Positions 59,069 through 64,000 of a stretch of 64,000 nucleotides of DNA are shown piece by piece. The position numbers were made by a program, and so were the translations under genes. The stretch is from the NCBI GenBank assembly GCA_015657535.1, contig JADHZB010001533.1:29092-93091 (forward strand). Direction: 5' to 3'. Within the stretch, counting starts at the first letter, position 1, and the number at the start of each line of letters is the position of its first letter. A model generated the notes under the pieces. The model saw nothing but the letters and a program-made list of their open reading frames with translations, was not told the DNA's origin and searched no databases. This stretch comes from Nephromyces sp. MM_2019. Its lineage: Eukaryota; Apicomplexa; Aconoidasida; Nephromycida.

Positions 59069-59234
59069 TTGTCACACACATGCAGTATAGCTTGAGGCTA
59101 CCACTATCATCTAAGAATATTTTCCGGAAATATCTTTTACTACAAAAGCAATGCTTCCAAACACGCATGAGCCCAGTAGTCCTTTAGTGTACATACATCA
59201 TAGGAAAATTACAGATCTTCATAGTGTGTGTATA

Positions 59235-59350
59235 TCTGCAGATTTCCTGGAGGTTACTCTGTGTGTGTGGGTGTGTGTCTGCAGCTTATCTGGAGGTTAC
59301 TCTGTGTGTGTGTCTGCAGCTTATCTGGAGGTTACTCTGTGTGTGTATGC
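59235..59350. repeat. three-unit tandem repeat, about 36-45 bases
   Basis: Three copies of TCTGCAG..T(A/C)TCTGGAGGTTACTC followed by a variable TG run. The variation in TG length gives the unequal unit size. Confidence 0.9.
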
Positions 59351-60258
59351 GGACTGCTCCCACAGCCTATCCTAATTAAATGTGAAATAATTCCCTAAAC
59401 TACTAGCGAAAACTGCTGATCGTGCGCTTCAATTTCAAAGGAACGATGATTCGCTGGTAGCAACTTTTACTTTGTGAAGTTGCTCACACATTATAGAGAG
59501 CAAGTTGTTACATATCTATAGAGATAAACACACAAAGCACACACAGAGACGAGAAATTGCATGAACATACCAACAATAGATACACCATGAGATAATGTGC
59601 ATATATGCACATACTAAAAGATACAGAAGCACACTCAGAACCGCACACACACATTCGTGACCACACATATATGAATAACCACACACACACATAAGCATTC
59701 ATTTCGATCATAGCCGAGTTTGCATTAAAAATCTTAATAAGTTTCTGCAGTGTGTGGGAGTCTATGTTGTGTGTAAGTGAGAGCCTCTGCTGTGTGTGAG
59801 AGCCTTTTCTATGTGTGAGAGCACATAATGTGCTTGAGTATCCCCTGCTGTGTGCAATCCTTCTAGCTGTGTGTTAGAACCCATTCTGTGCGCGATCTTC
59901 CCCCCCGGGGGTGCAAGAATCTTCCATATATATGAGTATACCTGCTGCGTGTGTGAGTGCTCATGCTGTGTATGAGCATTTCCCCTGTATGTGAGCGTCC
60001 CCCCAGCGTGTGAGGCACCCCCATTGAACCTTATATCAGACAGTATTCAACGCACGCCAGCTTCTATGGTTTTGGCCGTGTGCACAAATGTGTGGCCCAA
60101 ACTTCCAAATCGAAGACACACCTTCTCATGAAACTCTTCCCCGCTCAAACCTCTTCAAGCTAAAGCTTTTCCGCATTACAAAACCTACATACACACGCAC
60201 ATTCCTAGTGTACATACACTACTCCACTACCCTAACAACCACCGAGAGTCTAAGCAGC
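59351..60258. other. spacer with degenerate GTGTGAG repeats
   Basis: Downstream flank of the F1-alpha-like gene. About 59740-60030 holds degenerate units with the form TGTGTGAGAGC-C-TGCTGTGTG. No gene seen. Confidence 0.5.
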
Positions 60259-63200
60259 TCATTCCATGAAGTGCTTTACATTGAAGCGAGTAGGCTCTAG
60301 ATCGTCACGGAGAGAAAGGAGAGCCTCATCAATCAATCCAAGCAACGAAAGATCGTCACGGTAGCTCTGTGTACTCCCTTCTACACAAACTTCTACAGCA
60401 TACTTCTTGCCTTGGAGCTCCTTATAGCTCAGCTCTTGTTCGAGTCTGTCTCGAACTGAGTCTGAATCTCGCACACATAGAGATTCATCCTTATCTTCTC
60501 TAACATCTCTCAACCCTAGAGCTTCGTTCAAAGCCTCCCATAAACCTGGTTTTCTCACGCTAAACTCAGCTAAAAGCTTCTCTTGAAAGTCTACCAAAAC
60601 GTCAAAACTAGGCTTCTGGGTGAAGAAGTAGTAAACAAGAGCTGCTCTTCCAATCAGGACGGTTTCTGCAAGGCTAAAGACCCTACCAGGAGCTTGAGTG
60701 AACACACACGCCATGGCAGCTCTTGAAGATGCTAAAGCATCTCTCTCCCAATAGTCTACGTATATACTCATTTCTTCCTTTGAATACACCTCCTTAAGGC
60801 TCGTTTGGCAGAGCTGAAACTTCTTCATAAGCGACTCTCCAGTAGCTTTCAGCAGTGGGTGCTGAAAGTAAGAGTTGAGCCAGTAAGGAAAGTTAACAGC
60901 ATCAACGTTGAATGGACGAGAAAAGGCTTTGTGAGGCGGCACCACCACCCTTCCTTCAGCATGCTTGGAGAGGGGAGAAAAATTTTTCCTTCCTTCCACA
61001 CCCCCTTGGGAGCATGAGTGTGAAAGAGAAGCGCTTCTATCACGCATTCTATACGATAAATGGGCAGCACCAGCAGATGAAGCATAGAAAGAGGGGGTTG
61101 AATCAAAGCTTAGATTAACGTCAGAGAGCGATTCAAGGAGGTTTTTGGGGTGTGTACGAGGTTTTCCCCCTCCAGAAGAGAGGTTTTTCGCACCAGAAAA
61201 TGGAGGGGATGAGTTGCTGCTACTTTCAGAATCTACAGCACTATTATGGCTCAAGCCAGACACACCACCTATTCCCTCATAGCCACTAGAAAAGAGAGAA
61301 AACTTACCCCCCCCCCCCTTCCCACATTGAAGCTTCCCAAACTCTCAAACGGCTTATCATCAGAAAAGAAGTTGAGAATCGTCAATGGGCTGCCTGTAAC
61401 GCTTGCTCCAGCGTAGCTACACACAGCAGAAAGCATTGAGCTCCAGGAGAGAGGAAGAGCCCCCCCCCCCCCAGTTTGAGTAGAAGACGAGAGAAGATCG
61501 GAGAAGAAGCTCAGCGAAAGCTCTTCGCTGGCTATGAAGTGATCTGCTACGTCGTCCAAGATCAAAAGCGTTGAATACCCGGCGGAAACATCGGAGAGAG
61601 CAGCATGAAGGGCCATCAGAGGGAGGAGGTAGCGGGAGACGGAAGTATCTGCCTCAGAGACGTTAAAAGCAGTGAACTTGGGGGAGTTGTTTCTGGGGGA
61701 AGATGGGGTTTTGGGGAACACATGAGATGAAGAAGTGGGTTTAGAACTAGTGGTGGAGAAGCCCTCCTCTTGCTTGGTGTATTCAAATTTTTGAGTGCAA
61801 GTTTTGGGAGTAGTCTCCACGTCTTCAGCCTTGGAGGTGTTCGTCCTTAGGCTGTGTGCAGAAGCTGCTTCACACTGGTTAACTACTTTTTCACCCTTCA
61901 ATGCTCCGCTCTTCACGCTCAACCCCTCCCCTTCACACTCCTGAGCCCCCTCTTCACCCTCTAAACCCCCAATACGCTGCTTCCAATGCCCCTTCAATTC
62001 ATCTTCTACACTAGAAAACCACTTGTTTAAGGCTCTAGCAATCGAGTTATCGCCTGCAAAACTAGCGTACACGACAGAGCATCGCTCGCTTCGATGCCCA
62101 GCCTTCTCGTTGAGGAAGGAGGTGATGATGGGGAAGAGGCTTGAAGATTTGCTGTGGTCAGCCTGAGGGCCTGAGAAGCAGATGCTTTGGCCTTGTCCTA
62201 GAGGTGCTAGAAGCTCTAGTGAGGCTATTCCAGTAGGCAATCGTTTGTTGAAGGTGGTTCTCTCTGATATGGGAATTCTGGGGGGTAAATGAAACACAGA
62301 AGAGAAGGAGGAAGGAGAGAGAAAGCAGCTTTCTAAGTAGCTACTGACTGTGCAACACGTATTTGTGGCAGTGTGTGGTCGAAAGGAGCTGTGTTTGAAG
62401 CTCTTAGCGATGGGGGTGGTGGACTCATCAGAGAGGGTTGCCAGAGTGCATCTGGAACCAACAGTGAGGGGTTGAGTGTGAGGGTTAGGGCTGCTCTCTA
62501 AGCTTTCTGAGTTTGAGGTGGGGTGTGCGTGTAAGGGGGACTGGTTGTGTGTGTTTGCAGGAGACTCTTTGTGCGGGTGTGGGGGAGAGCTTTCGTGTGC
62601 GTTTGATGAAGTGTGCTCGTGTGTATTTTTAAGATGCTTTTCACTTGTACGTATAGGACCCTCTTCCTCTGTGCGTTTAGGACCCCTTTGGTATGTGTAA
62701 AAGCTGTTATCAGCAGTCAAGCGACCTACAAGATTGAAAGACTCCGATAGACGAAGAGTTACTCCGAGACTTCCATCTTCAAATCGCACGATACTACCGA
62801 TTTTGGCATCCTTTAAGCCTGCAACCTTTACTAAAGGAGCTGAGCGTAGCAAGAAATAAGAAGGTGCGAAGCTTCAAGATGGGGAAGGATTTTGCGCACA
62901 AATTCCTTCCAAAGTTGATGGTGCGTGAAGCGTGTGATATGAGGGAGTGTATGCACACAAGATGTTGATGGTAATTTGAGAATAATGAGGATATCTATAG
63001 TTTTCTAAAGAAAAAGAAGATGTTCTAAGGAGACAAGCAGGAAGAAGAAAAAGAAGAAAACAAAGAAGACTATTTAAACTGAAGTAACACACTCATAATT
63101 AGAGGAGCTTCAAGAAGGCACTACGCAAGCCTACACGAATGAAAATGTCTGCGTGCGAAATGATAAAAGAACAAACCGACGGCACACAGTAGCAAAACAA

Positions 63201-63883
63201 GCACAAGCTACAAAAGATGGCATCTCGCACACATGCATGCACATTGAAGGGGTGTGCGTAAAACCCTCACACACAAACTGAGGAACACACATCGGTTAAC
63301 ATCAAAACTTCAGTAACACACACAGTGTAGATTTTTGTATGTTTGTGTAAAATCCAATTGAAGATTTTCCTAGCAAAACATCGCTTGGTATTCTGCCAAG
63401 AGGCCACGTACATACTAAACTAAGAACCTCAATTTACGCACCAGCCAGACACTATATTTAAATACACACTAGCAACTTCGCTTCACAAAGCACCAAGAGA
63501 GACGACACTCCTTCATAAACTTCCTCGTCAAAGCAGACGTTATAAAATTCCCTCTTCCTTACAATCTAAAAACGCCAAAACAAACAAAACAAATGTCAAA
63601 ACACTCCCAAAATTCCTCCCTTTAACCCACTTGATAGCTCCGTTATGGTTCCATCAAATGTATTGGCCGGCAACCCTCTTAAGATCAAACCCTCCAATCC
63701 ACCGACTTCATCAAATTTCTGCTTTTGATGAAAACTGCGTTTTTCTGCAGTAGAAAACACCCTAATCTTACCATTTACAGTGAAAGTAGAGGAAGGAAAA
63801 GCCTGAAGAGGACGAGAACATCTCAAACTAGAAGATCTGTGAGGATTTCTTCTCAGTCGAGAAAAGATCTTTGGCGGAAGCAT
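60259..63883 (-). CDS. divergent F1-ATPase alpha-subunit-like protein, probable mitochondrial, non-canonical nucleotide site
   Basis: Exon 1 (63883-63631) and exon 2 (62839-61308) join in phase 1; exon 3 ends at TGA 60259 and starts near 61285 or 61268. About 930 residues, against about 510-550 in the family. Exon 1 begins MLPPKIFSRLRRNPHRSSS, a good mitochondrial presequence. Alignment to alpha is colinear: FDGTITELSTPLVKVAGL then VRFEDGSLGVTLRL (beta-barrel), RLPTGIASLELLAPLGQGQS before the P-loop, LLILDDVADHFIASEELSL at Walker B, and a C-terminal helical part (AALVYYFFTQKPSFDVLVD, FQEKLLAEFSVRKPGLWEAL). The Walker A GDRQTGKT is replaced by SGPQADHSKS, with one extra residue and no second Gly. 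The arginine-finger segment VSRVGSAAQ appears as a Ser/Ala stretch without Arg. Long Ser/Pro/Glu inserts occupy much of exon 2. F1 beta and a canonical alpha are not in the window. Confidence 0.72.
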
Positions 63884-64000
63884 TGTGTGCGTGAAGGAGG
63901 GAGCGTGAAGTGTTTATGGGAAGATGCAGGGGGGTTGCGAGGGTGGAAGCATGGGGTTTTTCATGTGCGCGAAGATATGGGGGGAGGGTGTAATGAGGGT
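63884..64000. other. upstream flank of the alpha-like gene
   Basis: Only 117 bases remain. A G-rich, TG-containing sequence; no element recognised. Confidence 0.4.

Noticed and set aside
58568..59187. Long open frames on both strands over the 25-base minisatellite (up to 175 codons)
   Set aside because: The repeat lacks stop codons in every frame; the peptides are frame-shifted versions of one unit, so these are artefacts.

Overview
This is nuclear DNA of a protist. Several genes carry spliceosomal GT-AG introns with polypyrimidine tracts, and frames join cleanly across them. Intergenic DNA is long and AT-rich, CA/TG tracts are frequent, and the proteins carry long low-complexity inserts inside conserved folds. 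A C-terminal RAP domain on a helical-repeat protein, two organelle translation enzymes and bloated conserved proteins point to an apicomplexan or a close alveolate relative. A possible peroxin would favour a lineage that kept peroxisomes. The taxon is inference; no rRNA, tRNA or organelle gene was seen.

Layout: 1-6.7 kb holds no gene I can support. 6.7-10.5 kb (minus) is a six-exon LST8 gene of the TOR complex. 13.1-17.0 kb (minus) is a 1322-residue single-exon protein I do not recognise. 17-23 kb is empty. 23.1-29.7 kb (minus) is a nine-exon organellar RNA-binding RAP protein with a 156-base assembly gap in one intron. 32.3-33.4 kb (minus) is peptidyl-tRNA hydrolase and 33.9-35.0 kb (minus) a TMEM234-type small membrane protein. 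40.2-42.3 kb (plus) is a Bin3/MEPCE RNA cap methyltransferase. 44.2-47.1 kb (minus) is a two-exon sirtuin. 50.7-52.3 kb (plus) is organellar phenylalanyl-tRNA synthetase. 54.3-56.6 kb (minus) is a multi-exon membrane protein resembling PEX13. 60.3-63.9 kb (minus) is a mitochondrially targeted, highly divergent F1-ATPase alpha-like protein that appears to have lost its nucleotide-binding motif. Tandem CA-rich minisatellites fill 54-59 kb.

There are no operons. Links between genes are functional only: organelle gene expression (PheRS, Pth, RAP protein), mitochondrial ATP synthase (alpha-like), growth and chromatin control (LST8, sirtuin) and RNA 5'-end modification (Bin3). Exon joins were made by matching splice phase and family alignment by eye; they are precise for LST8, the RAP protein, TMEM234 and the sirtuin, and less so for the PEX13-like gene and the second junction of the alpha-like gene. 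The strongest candidate for something undescribed is the alpha-like F1 protein.
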